Part shown: piece by piece, positions 35,262-43,274 of the stretch
Position numbering within the stretch: position 1 is the stretch's first letter
Layout: the number at the start of each line of letters is the position of its first letter
Assembly (NCBI RefSeq): GCF_006094695.1
Contig: NZ_CP035103.1
Span: 248,001-312,000, forward strand
Reading direction: 5' to 3'
Source of the DNA: Kocuria rosea
GTDB taxonomy: Bacteria > Actinomycetota > Actinomycetes > Actinomycetales > Micrococcaceae
DNA length: 64,000 nt
The notes under the pieces: model-generated
The model's database searches: none
Seen by the model: the letters and a program-made list of their open reading frames with translations, nothing else
Told to the model about the DNA's origin: nothing
Program-made: the position numbers and the translations under genes

Positions 35262-36589
35262 ACGAACTCCTCGCCCGCTTCGCGGTCCGGGCCGCGCAGG
35301 TCCTCGTCGTCGAGGTCCCGGGACACTGGGACGCGCGCATGGAACTGGAGCAGCAGATGCTCCGCCGCGGGTGGCGGCCGGCCTGGACACCGGCCGACGC
35401 GGACGTGCTCGCCGTGTGCGGTGTCCCCGGCCCCGAACTCTCGGAGCTCGTGGACCGGCTCTGGGAGCAGATGCCCGGTCCTCGTGTCCGCGCCGACATC
35501 ACCTCGCCCGGAGGGGCGGGACCCGCCCTCGACGACGCCGCAGCGCTGCTGCTCGACACCCCGCACCACCGGACGGACGCACGGGAACGGCCGCAGGAGC
35601 CCGAGATCCCCGAGGACGTGGATCATGGGGGCCACGGGGGCATGGACCACGGGGGCATGGACCACGGCGAGATGGACCACGGCGAGATGGACCACGGCGA
35701 GATGGACCACGGCGAGATGGACCACGGCGAGATGGACCACGGCGAGATGGACCACGGCGAGATGGACCACGGCGAGATGGACCACGGCGAGATGGACCAC
35801 GGCGAGATGGACCACGGCGAGATGGACCACGGCGAGATGGACCACGGCGAGATGGACCACGGCGAGATGGACCACGGCGGTCATGGCGGCATGGACCACA
35901 GCGGGCACGGCGGGATGGACATGGCCCCGGGGGGAATCCCCCTGGCCGAGGGCGGGGAGGACCGTGACGGGCTGGAGATGGACGTGCTCCACCTTCCGCT
36001 CGGGCCCGTGCTGCCGTTCTGGCCGGCCGGGCTCGTGCTGCGCTGCTCCCTGCAGGGGGATGTCGTGGTCGACGCCGACGCCTCCGTGGTCGACGGCGCC
36101 GGAGCAGGCGGACCGGGTCCCGGTCCCGCGCCGGCGGCGGTGGTGTGGTGCGACCAGGTCGTGGCGCTGCTGGCCCTGGCCGGGGCCGAGGACGCGGCAT
36201 CCGGCGCCCGCCGCGCCCGGGACGCCCTCCTGCACGGCGATCGGGGCGCCGCCCGGGCCGCCGCCGAGCGGCTGCACCGGACGATCCGGGGATCACGGCT
36301 GCTCCGCTGGTCGCTGCGAGGCGTGCTGCCGCTCGACCCGTCCGCTCTGGAGCACCACGGGCTACCGCGGCACTGCCTCGGGGACGCCCACGACCGGCTG
36401 CTGTCCCGGGTGGAACGGATCCGGGCCGAGGCCGGTGGCGCGGTGCCGGTCCCGGTGGAGGACGCCGCGGTGCCGTGGGCGGTGCTGCCGGAGCTGGTGA
36501 CCGGGCTGGAGCTGGGCTCCGTGCGGTTGGCCGTGGCGAGCCTGGATCTCGATCCGCATCCTGCCGTCCAGGCGGTGGGGCATGGCTGA
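35252..36589 (+). CDS. Degenerate NuoB-NuoD-like fusion with His/Met-rich repeats
   Basis: A 445-aa soluble protein in the place of nuoB-C-D. Residues ~1-100 follow NuoB order (DADVLAVCGVPGPELSELVD, then RLWEQMPGPR, like NuoB's ADVMIVAGT...YDQMPEPR), but the CC, C and C Fe-S ligands are missing. Residues 131-210 are sixteen 5-residue repeats (MDHGE, ends MDHGG). Residues ~235-445 resemble NuoD: LPLGPVLPFWPAGLVLRCSL for GPQHPxxHGVLRL, DVVVDADASVVD, and a closing VTGLELGSVRLAVASLDLDP. The quinone-site histidines are lost. NuoC seems absent. By-eye homology; the His/Met repeat suggests metal binding. It overlaps nuoH by 8 nt. Confidence 0.65.
   Translation: MGLNELLARFAVRAAQVLVVEVPGHWDARMELEQQMLRRGWRPAWTPADADVLAVCGVPGPELSELVDRLWEQMPGPRVRADITSPGGAGPALDDAAALLLDTPHHRTDARERPQEPEIPEDVDHGGHGGMDHGGMDHGEMDHGEMDHGEMDHGEMDHGEMDHGEMDHGEMDHGEMDHGEMDHGEMDHGEMDHGEMDHGEMDHGEMDHGGHGGMDHSGHGGMDMAPGGIPLAEGGEDRDGLEMDVLHLPLGPVLPFWPAGLVLRCSLQGDVVVDADASVVDGAGAGGPGPGPAPAAVVWCDQVVALLALAGAEDAASGARRARDALLHGDRGAARAAAERLHRTIRGSRLLRWSLRGVLPLDPSALEHHGLPRHCLGDAHDRLLSRVERIRAEAGGAVPVPVEDAAVPWAVLPELVTGLELGSVRLAVASLDLDPHPAVQAVGHG
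35642..35881 (+). repeat. 15-bp coding tandem repeat, sixteen units
   Basis: Units of ATGGACCACGGCGAG, nearly all identical; the first unit and the last unit end GGGGGC and GGCGG. The middle fourteen encode Met-Asp-His-Gly-Glu. Near-identity at DNA level implies recent expansion or ongoing homogenisation, and unit changes keep the frame. Confidence 0.97.
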
Positions 36590-37517
36590 GAGCGTGGTGA
36601 CGACCGTTCCCGGCGGATGGGCCGTGCTGGCGGGGATCCTCCTGTGCGGCCTGGCCTTCTTCGCCGTGGCCCTGGATGCGGCGCTCTCGGCCCGGGCGCA
36701 GGGCAACGGCGGCGGGTGGGGCGCGCCGCTGGGCCGGACGGCGCGGCTGCTGCGGCAGCGGCGCCGGGCCACCGTGGCCGCGGACACCCTGCTGTGGCGG
36801 GTCGGCGGCGCGGGCATGCTGGTCGGGGCGTTCCTGATGATCGCGGTGATCCCGCTGGGGGAGTGGACGCTGGCGGACCTGGACGTCGGCGTCGTGTGGT
36901 TCAACACCGTGGACGTCATGGTCTGGGCGCTGGTCTGGCTGGCGGGGTGGGGCGCGAACTCCACCCACGGTCTGGTGGGCGGCTACCGTTTCCTCGCCCA
37001 CGGGCTGGCCTACGAGCTGCCGCTGATGTTCGCCCTGGTGGCCCCGGCGATCGCCGCCGGCAGCCTGGCCGTGGGGGACGTCGCCGCGGCCCAGGACGGC
37101 GTGTGGTTCGTGGTGTGGATGCCGGTGGCGTTCCTCGTCTTCCTCATCGGCGTGACCGGCTTCTCCGTGTGGGGGCCCTTCGCCCCGGCGCTGGCTGCCG
37201 ACCTCGGCGGCGGCGTGCTGGCCGAGCTCTCGGGGGTCGACCGCCTTGTCCTCCAGGCCGGGCGCTACCTGTTCCTCACCGCCGGCGCCGCCTTCTCGGT
37301 GCCGCTCTTCCTCGGTGGCGGCGCCGGGCCCGTGCTGCCCGACTGGGCGTGGGTGCTCGTGAAGACCGTGGCCGTGCTGGCGGTGCTCGTGTGGTTGCGG
37401 CGGAGGATCCCGTTGCTGCGCCCGGACCGGTTCATGGAGATCGGCTGGGTGGTCCTGCTCCCGGCCGCCGTGCTCCAGGACCTGGTCGTGTCCCTCGTCG
37501 TCGTCTGGAAGGGCTGA
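36582..37517 (+). CDS. nuoH: Complex I-type subunit H, divergent
   Basis: A 311-aa protein with eight predicted TM segments. NuoH landmarks are recognisable but altered: GGYRFLAHGLAYELPLMFAL for GSLRxxAQxxSYE, WGPFAPALAADLGGGVLAEL with LSGVDRLVLQAGRYLFL for the EAExELVAGYxxEYSG quinone-cavity loop, and LLRPDRFMEIGWVVLLP for PRxRYDQLMxxxWK. The first-loop ERKxxxRxQxRxGP is replaced by an Arg-rich stretch. Several cavity glutamates are therefore missing. Family assignment is firm from position and C-terminal block; quinone chemistry is doubtful. Confidence 0.8.
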   Translation: MAESVVTTVPGGWAVLAGILLCGLAFFAVALDAALSARAQGNGGGWGAPLGRTARLLRQRRRATVAADTLLWRVGGAGMLVGAFLMIAVIPLGEWTLADLDVGVVWFNTVDVMVWALVWLAGWGANSTHGLVGGYRFLAHGLAYELPLMFALVAPAIAAGSLAVGDVAAAQDGVWFVVWMPVAFLVFLIGVTGFSVWGPFAPALAADLGGGVLAELSGVDRLVLQAGRYLFLTAGAAFSVPLFLGGGAGPVLPDWAWVLVKTVAVLAVLVWLRRRIPLLRPDRFMEIGWVVLLPAAVLQDLVVSLVVVWKG

Positions 37518-37520
37518 GCC

Positions 37521-38084
37521 GTGCTGGTCGGAATCGTGTTCTGGGTCCTCGCCGTGGTGGCGGTGGCCGCGGGGGCGCTCGTGTTCGTGGTGGACTCCAT
37601 GGCCCGGGCCACCTATGCCCTGGCGCTGTCCTTCATCGCCGTGGGGGTGCAGATCCTGTTGCTGGGCCAGAGCTACCTGGGGATCATCACGATCCTGATG
37701 ATGGTCATGGAGATGGCGGTGATGGCGGTCTACATGGTGATGTTCATGGGCATGAACCCCGCACTGATGCCCATGGACATGACCCACGGGAAGAAGACCG
37801 CGATCGGCGCCTCGGCCGGGGTCTTCGTGCTGCTGGCCGCCGGCGCCCTGCTCGTCCCGTGGCCGCAGCGGCGCGGCGCCCCGCCCGAGGACCTCACGCA
37901 CGCGCTGGGCCTGGAGATCATGGGCGAGAAGATGCTGGTCATGGCCGTGGTGGGTCCGGTCATGGTCGCCACCATCGTGGCCGGAGTGGTCCTGGCCGCC
38001 CACCGCACCCGCTACGACCGGCTCGGTGACGACCTGCGCCGCCGCCCGGCCGACGACCCGCAGCCGGGAGGTGTGGGCCGATGA
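37521..38084 (+). CDS. nuoJ: Complex I-type subunit J with Met-rich membrane segment
   Basis: A 187-aa, five-TM protein from a GTG 4 nt after the nuoH stop. TM1-TM2 match NuoJ (SMARATYALALSFIAVGVQI, LLLGQSYLG). TM3, normally AxVQVLVYAGAVMVLFLFVI, is here residues 60-87 with 12 Met (positions 60, 61, 63, 65, 68, 72, 74, 76, 78, 83, 85, 87) and one Glu. It continues into MTHGKK. Such Met density in a membrane helix is unusual for NuoJ and recalls copper-transport helices. The stop overlaps nuoK by 4 nt. Confidence 0.82.
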   Translation: MLVGIVFWVLAVVAVAAGALVFVVDSMARATYALALSFIAVGVQILLLGQSYLGIITILMMVMEMAVMAVYMVMFMGMNPALMPMDMTHGKKTAIGASAGVFVLLAAGALLVPWPQRRGAPPEDLTHALGLEIMGEKMLVMAVVGPVMVATIVAGVVLAAHRTRYDRLGDDLRRRPADDPQPGGVGR

Positions 38085-38383
38085 CCCTGGAAGCCGTGCT
38101 GGTCGTGGCCTCCGCGCTGTTCGCGGTGGGGCTCTACGGCGCCCTGTCCCAGCAGGTGGTGGTGATGGTGATGATGGGCCTGGAGCTGATGATCAACGGG
38201 GTGCTCCTGGCCGCGGCGGGGTTCTGGTGGTTCCTCGCCCCGGACCCCTCCGGGCAGGTGCTGCTGCTGGTGGTCCTGGCGGCCATGACCGTGGAGATGG
38301 CCATGGGCTTCGCCGTGGCCACGCTGCTGCACCGCAGACGGCAGACCGACATGACCGACATGGCCGAGGAGCTCTCCCGATGA
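38081..38383 (+). CDS. nuoK: Complex I-type subunit K
   Basis: A 100-aa, three-TM antiporter-like subunit. The two membrane glutamates of the proton path are present: MMGLELMINGVLLAA and AAMTVEMAMGFAVATLL. Length is normal. It overlaps nuoJ and nuoL by 4 nt each (ATGA), so the whole set is translationally coupled. Confidence 0.9.
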   Translation: MTLEAVLVVASALFAVGLYGALSQQVVVMVMMGLELMINGVLLAAAGFWWFLAPDPSGQVLLLVVLAAMTVEMAMGFAVATLLHRRRQTDMTDMAEELSR

Positions 38384-40290
38384 CCGCGGCCCAGGCCGTG
38401 CTGCTGGCCGTGGTGGTGCTCCCGGCCACCGTGGGCGCGGTGCTCGCCCTGAGCCGGGCGGAGCGGGCCGCGGCCCCGGTCGCGGTGCTCACCGCCGCGG
38501 TGACCACGGTGCTGGCGGTCGCCGCCGCCCTGGCCCGGCCCGCCCTGTCGTCCCCGTTCGTGGCCGGCGCCGACTTCGCGCTGGAGGTCGACGCCCTCGC
38601 AGCACTCACCCTCCCGATGGTCGCGGGAGTGACCCTGCTGGTGCTGGTCTTCGCGGCCGGCAGCATCCGGGCGGCACAGCCGCGCTTCCACGGGCTGATG
38701 CTGATCTTCGCCGCCGCGGCCCTGACCACGGCCGCGGCCGCCAGCCTGCCGGCGCTGCTGTTCGCTTGGGAGCTGATGGGCGCGACCTCCTACGCCCTGA
38801 TCGGGTTCTGGTGGCGGGACTCCGATCGCGTCTCGGCCGGGCTCACCGCCTTCGTCACGACCCGCACCGCGGACCTGGGGCTCTACGTCGCCGCCGGCGC
38901 CGCCCTGGCCGGGGGCGCCGGAATGGCCCTAGCCGACCTCCCCGCGGCGGAGGACCCGTGGCGGCACGTGCTCGCGGCCGGGATCCTGGTGGCCGCGCTG
39001 GGCAAGGCGGCGCAGCTGCCGTTCTCGTTCTGGCTCTCGGGGGCGATGCAGGGCCCCAGCCCGGTGAGCGCGCTGCTGCACTCGGCGGCGATGGTGGCCA
39101 TGGGCGGCTACCTGCTGCTGCGCGTGGAGCCGCTGCTGGCCTCCACCGGGTGGGCGGGCCCGGCCGCCGCGTGGCTCGGGGTGGCCACCGCGGTGCTGAT
39201 GGGGATCGTGGCCCTGGCCCAGCGGGAGCTCAAGCAGCTGCTGGCGGCGTCCACGGTGGCGCAGCTGGGCTTCGTGGTGCTGGCCGCCGGGGTGGGCGCG
39301 GTCAGCGGCGGCGCGGCGCACCTGGTGGCCCACGCCTCCACCAAGGCGCTGCTGTTCCTCGCCGCCGGGGCGTGGCTGACGGCGCTGGGCACCGAGGAGC
39401 TCACCGCACTGCGCGGGGCCGGCCGACGGTGGCGGGTAGTGGGCGTGACCGCCACCGTCGGGTCGCTGGCCCTGGCCGGGATCGCCCCGCTGTCCCTGTG
39501 GGCCACCAAGGACGCGGTGCTGGCGGGGGCGCTCGAGGTCTCGGGCCTGCTCTATGCCGCGGGGCTCGTGGCGGCGGCCCTGTCGGCGGCCTACGCGGGC
39601 AAGGTCCTGTGGACCGTCTGGCGCCGCGGTGACCGCGCCGAGGCGCGGGACGGCGGCACCGGGCAGGTGGGGGTGCTGGAGCAGGCCCCGCTGGTCGTGC
39701 TTGCCGCCGGGGCGGCCGTGCTGGGGGTGCTCGCCCTGCCCCCGGTCAGCTGGATCCTCGCCGAGGCGGTGGGCGGGCACGGTGAGGTGGCGCCCGTCGA
39801 GCTGTTCGTCTCGGCCGCGCTCGCTCTCGTGGTCCTGCTGCTGATGCTGCGCCTGGGCGTCCCCGAGCCGGGCTGGGCCGTGCGGTGGCTGGGGCTGGAG
39901 GCCGCCGCGCACGCCGTCGTCGTCCGCCCCGCGTTGGGCCTGGCGCACGCCCTGGCCCGGTTCGACGACCTCGTCCTGGACCGGGCCGTGACCGCCGCCG
40001 CCGGCGCGGTCCCGGGACTGGCCCGGGCCGCGGCCCGGTTCGACGACCGGGTCCTCGACGCCGGGGTCGGCGCCACGGCGCACGCCGCCGACGCGGCCGG
40101 CCGGGGTGCGGCCCGCCTCGACGACACGGTGGTGGACGGCGCCGTCGAGGGCTTCGCCGGCCGGGTCCGCCGGCTCGGGCAGCTGTCCCGGGCCCCGCAG
40201 ACCGGGGCCGTCCACCAGTACTTCCTCCAGGCCGTCGCGGTGCTCGCCGTCGGCGTCGTGGCCTGGTCCGTCTACGTCGTGTGGGGATGA
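38380..40290 (+). CDS. nuoL: Complex I-type subunit L (antiporter-like)
   Basis: A 636-aa polytopic protein. The TM5 glutamate (LLFAWELMGATSYALIGFWW) and TM7 lysine (LGKAAQLPFSFWLSGAMQGP, then SPVSALLHSAAMV) of the proton channel are present. In TM12 the acidic/basic site reads LWATKDAV. The C-terminus, which forms the lateral helix in complex I, contains three copies of AR(F/L)DDxV(L/V)D separated by ~26 residues (DNA 39950-40140). This is a repeated amphipathic pattern that I do not know from E. coli NuoL. It overlaps nuoM by 4 nt. Confidence 0.92.
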   Translation: MTAAQAVLLAVVVLPATVGAVLALSRAERAAAPVAVLTAAVTTVLAVAAALARPALSSPFVAGADFALEVDALAALTLPMVAGVTLLVLVFAAGSIRAAQPRFHGLMLIFAAAALTTAAAASLPALLFAWELMGATSYALIGFWWRDSDRVSAGLTAFVTTRTADLGLYVAAGAALAGGAGMALADLPAAEDPWRHVLAAGILVAALGKAAQLPFSFWLSGAMQGPSPVSALLHSAAMVAMGGYLLLRVEPLLASTGWAGPAAAWLGVATAVLMGIVALAQRELKQLLAASTVAQLGFVVLAAGVGAVSGGAAHLVAHASTKALLFLAAGAWLTALGTEELTALRGAGRRWRVVGVTATVGSLALAGIAPLSLWATKDAVLAGALEVSGLLYAAGLVAAALSAAYAGKVLWTVWRRGDRAEARDGGTGQVGVLEQAPLVVLAAGAAVLGVLALPPVSWILAEAVGGHGEVAPVELFVSAALALVVLLLMLRLGVPEPGWAVRWLGLEAAAHAVVVRPALGLAHALARFDDLVLDRAVTAAAGAVPGLARAAARFDDRVLDAGVGATAHAADAAGRGAARLDDTVVDGAVEGFAGRVRRLGQLSRAPQTGAVHQYFLQAVAVLAVGVVAWSVYVVWG

Positions 40291-41783
40291 GCATGCTGAG
40301 TCTGATCGTCTTCCTGCCCCTGCTGGCCGCCGCCGTCCTGGCCGTGGTGCCCGCGATCGGGCCCGCCGCCGCGCGCTGGGCGTGGGTGGTGGTGTCCGTC
40401 GTGGAGCTGCTGCTCGTGGGCGTGCTGTGGGCGGGCTACGAGGACCCGGGCCCCAACGGGCTGGCGTTCGAGGAGCAGGTGCCGTGGATCCCCGGCGTCA
40501 ACAGCAGCTACCACGTGGGCGTGGACGGGCTCTCCCTGCCGCTGCTGGCCATGACGGCCGTCGTGTTCCTGGCCTGCGCCGTCTACGCCCTGCGGGACGC
40601 GGACCGCCCGCGCGTGCAGGCGGCGCTGTTCCTGTTCCTGCAGGGCGTGAGTCTCGGGGTGTTCGTGGCGGCCGACCTCATCCTGTTCTTCGTCTTCTTC
40701 GACCTGTCCATCGTGGGCATGTACTTCGTGATCGCCGGATGGGGGCACGGCAACGCGGCCCGATCGGCGCTGAAGTTCTTCCTCTACACGTTCCTGGGCT
40801 CCCTGGCGCTGCTGCTGGGCTTCATCGGGCTCTACGTGGCGGCGGCCCCGCACACCTTCGACATCCCCGAGCTCGTCGCGGCGGCGCCCCTGGCGGGTGA
40901 CCCGCTCACCGGGGGACTGGTGCTCGCGGCGATCCTGGTGGGCCTGGCCGTGAAGACCCCCACCGTGCCCTTCCACACCTGGCTCCCCCCGGCGCACACC
41001 GACGCCCCGGCCACCGGCTCCGCCGTGCTGGCGGGCGTGCTGCTGAAGATGGGCACCTACGGGTTCGTGCGCATCGCCATGCCGATCCTGCCGGAGGCCT
41101 GGCGGGCGTGGGCCTGGGTGATCGTGGCCGTCGGCGTCGTCTCGGTGCTCTACGGGGCGTTCGTGGCCCTGGCCCAGACGGACCTCAAGCGGATGATCGC
41201 CTACACCTCCGTCAACCACATGGGCTACATCGTCCTGGCCCTGGGCGCGGTCGGTGTCCTCGCCGAGGGCGCCGCCCAGGCCCGTTCCGTGGCGGTCACC
41301 GGCGCGGTCGTGCAGATGGTCAGCCACGGGCTGATCACCGCCGCCCTGTTCCTGCTCGCCGGGGTGATGCAGGACCGGGCCGGCACCTACGACATGGGCT
41401 CCTACGGCGGGCTGGCCGCCCCCGCCCCGCGCTACGCGGCGCTGTTCGCGGTCGGGGCCTTCGCCTCCCTGGGCCTGCCCGGCTTCTCCGGGTTCATCGC
41501 CGAGTTCCAGATCTTCGCCGGCAGCATCGCGGTCGCCCCGGTCACCGCGGTGGCCCTGCTGGGCATCCTGGTCACCGCCGCGCTGTTCCTGCGGGCGCTG
41601 CAGCGGGTCTTCACCGGCCCGGCGGCCGGGCACACCCCCGGGTTCGAGGACCTCCGGGCGCAGGAGGTGTGGTCCGCCGGTCCCCTGCTGGGCCTGTCCC
41701 TGCTCATCGGTGTGCTGCCCCGGGTGCTGCTCGAGGTGATCGAGCCGGCCTCGGCCGCCCTCGTGGGCCTGGTCGGGCGGTAG
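40287..41783 (+). CDS. nuoM: Complex I-type subunit M (antiporter-like)
   Basis: A 498-aa polytopic protein with YHVGVDGLSLPLLAMTAVVF, the lysine site GLAVKTPTVPFHTWLPPAHT, LLKMGTYGFVRIAMPILPEA, DLKRMIAYTSVNHMGYIVLA and TM12 GFIAEFQIFAG. The TM5 position reads FFDLSIVGMYFVIAGWG, with Asp where most NuoM have Glu. The ATG at 40287 overlaps the nuoL stop. Confidence 0.93.
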   Translation: MSMLSLIVFLPLLAAAVLAVVPAIGPAAARWAWVVVSVVELLLVGVLWAGYEDPGPNGLAFEEQVPWIPGVNSSYHVGVDGLSLPLLAMTAVVFLACAVYALRDADRPRVQAALFLFLQGVSLGVFVAADLILFFVFFDLSIVGMYFVIAGWGHGNAARSALKFFLYTFLGSLALLLGFIGLYVAAAPHTFDIPELVAAAPLAGDPLTGGLVLAAILVGLAVKTPTVPFHTWLPPAHTDAPATGSAVLAGVLLKMGTYGFVRIAMPILPEAWRAWAWVIVAVGVVSVLYGAFVALAQTDLKRMIAYTSVNHMGYIVLALGAVGVLAEGAAQARSVAVTGAVVQMVSHGLITAALFLLAGVMQDRAGTYDMGSYGGLAAPAPRYAALFAVGAFASLGLPGFSGFIAEFQIFAGSIAVAPVTAVALLGILVTAALFLRALQRVFTGPAAGHTPGFEDLRAQEVWSAGPLLGLSLLIGVLPRVLLEVIEPASAALVGLVGR

Positions 41784-41786
41784 CCG

Positions 41787-43220
41787 ATGGAGGCCTCGAT
41801 GCAGATGCGCCCCGAGCTGCTGCTGCCCGAGATTCTCGTCTTCCTCGGCGGGCTGGTGGTGCTGCTGGGCGGATCGTTCCTGCCCCGCGACCGGCAGTGG
41901 ATCGCCCGGGCAGCCGCCGCCCTGGCCCTGCTGGGTGCCGCGACCGCGGCGGCCCTCGCCATGGCCGGGCCCGCGCAGAGCGCCTTCAGCGGCACCTTCG
42001 CCGTGGACACCGCCACCGGGGCCGCGCGGGTGATCGCCGCGGTGACCACCCTGCTGGTCCTGGGGGTGGCCTCCGGGGAGATCGCCGGGTCCCCGCGGGA
42101 GTCGGACACGTACGCGCTGCTGCTGCTGGCCACCACCGGGGTGATGGTCCTGGCCGGGGCCACCGACCTGCTCGTGCTGATCGTGGGGTTCCTGCTGGCC
42201 AGCATCCCCCTGTACGGGATCGTCGGCCTCACCGGCGGCCGCGCCGGGGCCGAGGCCGCCCTGAAGACCTATCTCATGGGGGCGCTGTCCGGGATCCTGC
42301 TCATGCTCGGGGTCACCGTGCTCTACGCCCTGGCCAGCGGCACCGACTACGCCCTGCTCCAGGAGGAGCTGCCCGCCGCCCCGGCCGCGGCCGTGGGTGC
42401 GGGTGTGCTGGGCGTGCTCGCCGGGCTGCTCTTCAAGGCCGGTGGGGTGCCCTTCCACTTCTGGGTGCCCGACGCCGCCCAGGGCACCGGGGCCACCGCC
42501 GCCACGTTCCTCACCACCGTGCCCAAGGTGGGGGCGCTGGTCGCCGTGTACCGGCTCGTGGCCACGGTCTCCGCCGGGGACGGCTCCTGGTTGCTCGTCG
42601 CGGCGCTGCTGGCCACCGCCTCGATGGTCCTGGGCAACCTCGCGGCCTACTGGCAGACGGATCCCCGCAGGCTGCTGGGCTGGTCGACGGTGGCCCAGGT
42701 GGGGTTCCTGCTCGTGCCCGTGGCCGCGGCCGGGCGCAGCGACCTGGCCCTGCCCTCGCTGCTGTTCTACCTCGCCGCCTACGCCGTCACCAACGTCGCC
42801 GCGTTCGCCGTCACCGCCGCGCTGCCCGAGCACCGGGAGCTGGCCGCCTACCGGGGCCTGGCTCGATCCCGCCCCGGCCTGGGGCTGGCCCTGCTCGTGG
42901 CGCTGCTGGGGCTGGTGGGGACCCCGCCGCTGGCCGTGTTCGTCGGCAAGCTCACCACGGCCACCGCCGCTTGGGACGGCGGGCACGGCTGGCTGGTGCT
43001 GGTGGTGATGCTCAGCAGCGTGCTCAGCCTCTTCTACTACCTGCGCTGGTTCGCCCCCGTCTTCGCCCGCCCGGACCAGGACGCCGAGGGGTTCCCCGGC
43101 CACGGCGGGGCGGCCGCCTGGCCGGCCGTCACCGCCGGGGTCGCCGCGGTCGCGAGCCTGGTGCTGGGCGTCCTGGCCGGTGTGCTGTGGGCGGCACTCG
43201 AGGGCCCCGTGGTCATGTAG
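41787..43220 (+). CDS. nuoN: Complex I-type subunit N (antiporter-like)
   Basis: A 477-aa polytopic protein, 3 nt after nuoM. Landmarks: ELLLPEILVFLGGLVVLLGG, the lysine site GLLFKAGGVPFHFWVPDAAQ, TATFL-like ATAATFLTTVPKVGALVAVY and GTPPLAVFVGKL. At TM5, where a Glu is normal (LGxELxSLxxY), the sequence reads IVGFLLASIPLYGIVGL, so the acidic residue is lost. Last gene of the operon; the next gene is convergent. Confidence 0.92.
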   Translation: MEASMQMRPELLLPEILVFLGGLVVLLGGSFLPRDRQWIARAAAALALLGAATAAALAMAGPAQSAFSGTFAVDTATGAARVIAAVTTLLVLGVASGEIAGSPRESDTYALLLLATTGVMVLAGATDLLVLIVGFLLASIPLYGIVGLTGGRAGAEAALKTYLMGALSGILLMLGVTVLYALASGTDYALLQEELPAAPAAAVGAGVLGVLAGLLFKAGGVPFHFWVPDAAQGTGATAATFLTTVPKVGALVAVYRLVATVSAGDGSWLLVAALLATASMVLGNLAAYWQTDPRRLLGWSTVAQVGFLLVPVAAAGRSDLALPSLLFYLAAYAVTNVAAFAVTAALPEHRELAAYRGLARSRPGLGLALLVALLGLVGTPPLAVFVGKLTTATAAWDGGHGWLVLVVMLSSVLSLFYYLRWFAPVFARPDQDAEGFPGHGGAAAWPAVTAGVAAVASLVLGVLAGVLWAALEGPVVM

Positions 43221-43274
43221 GTGCGGCGGCCTTCGCGCCCCGGTCCGCCCGTGCGCAGCGCCGAGACGGCGGAC

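Noticed and set aside
35642..35881. Sixteen regular 15-bp units as a possible CRISPR array or minisatellite
   Set aside because: There are no spacers; the units are contiguous, in frame and encode MDHGE inside an intact gene.
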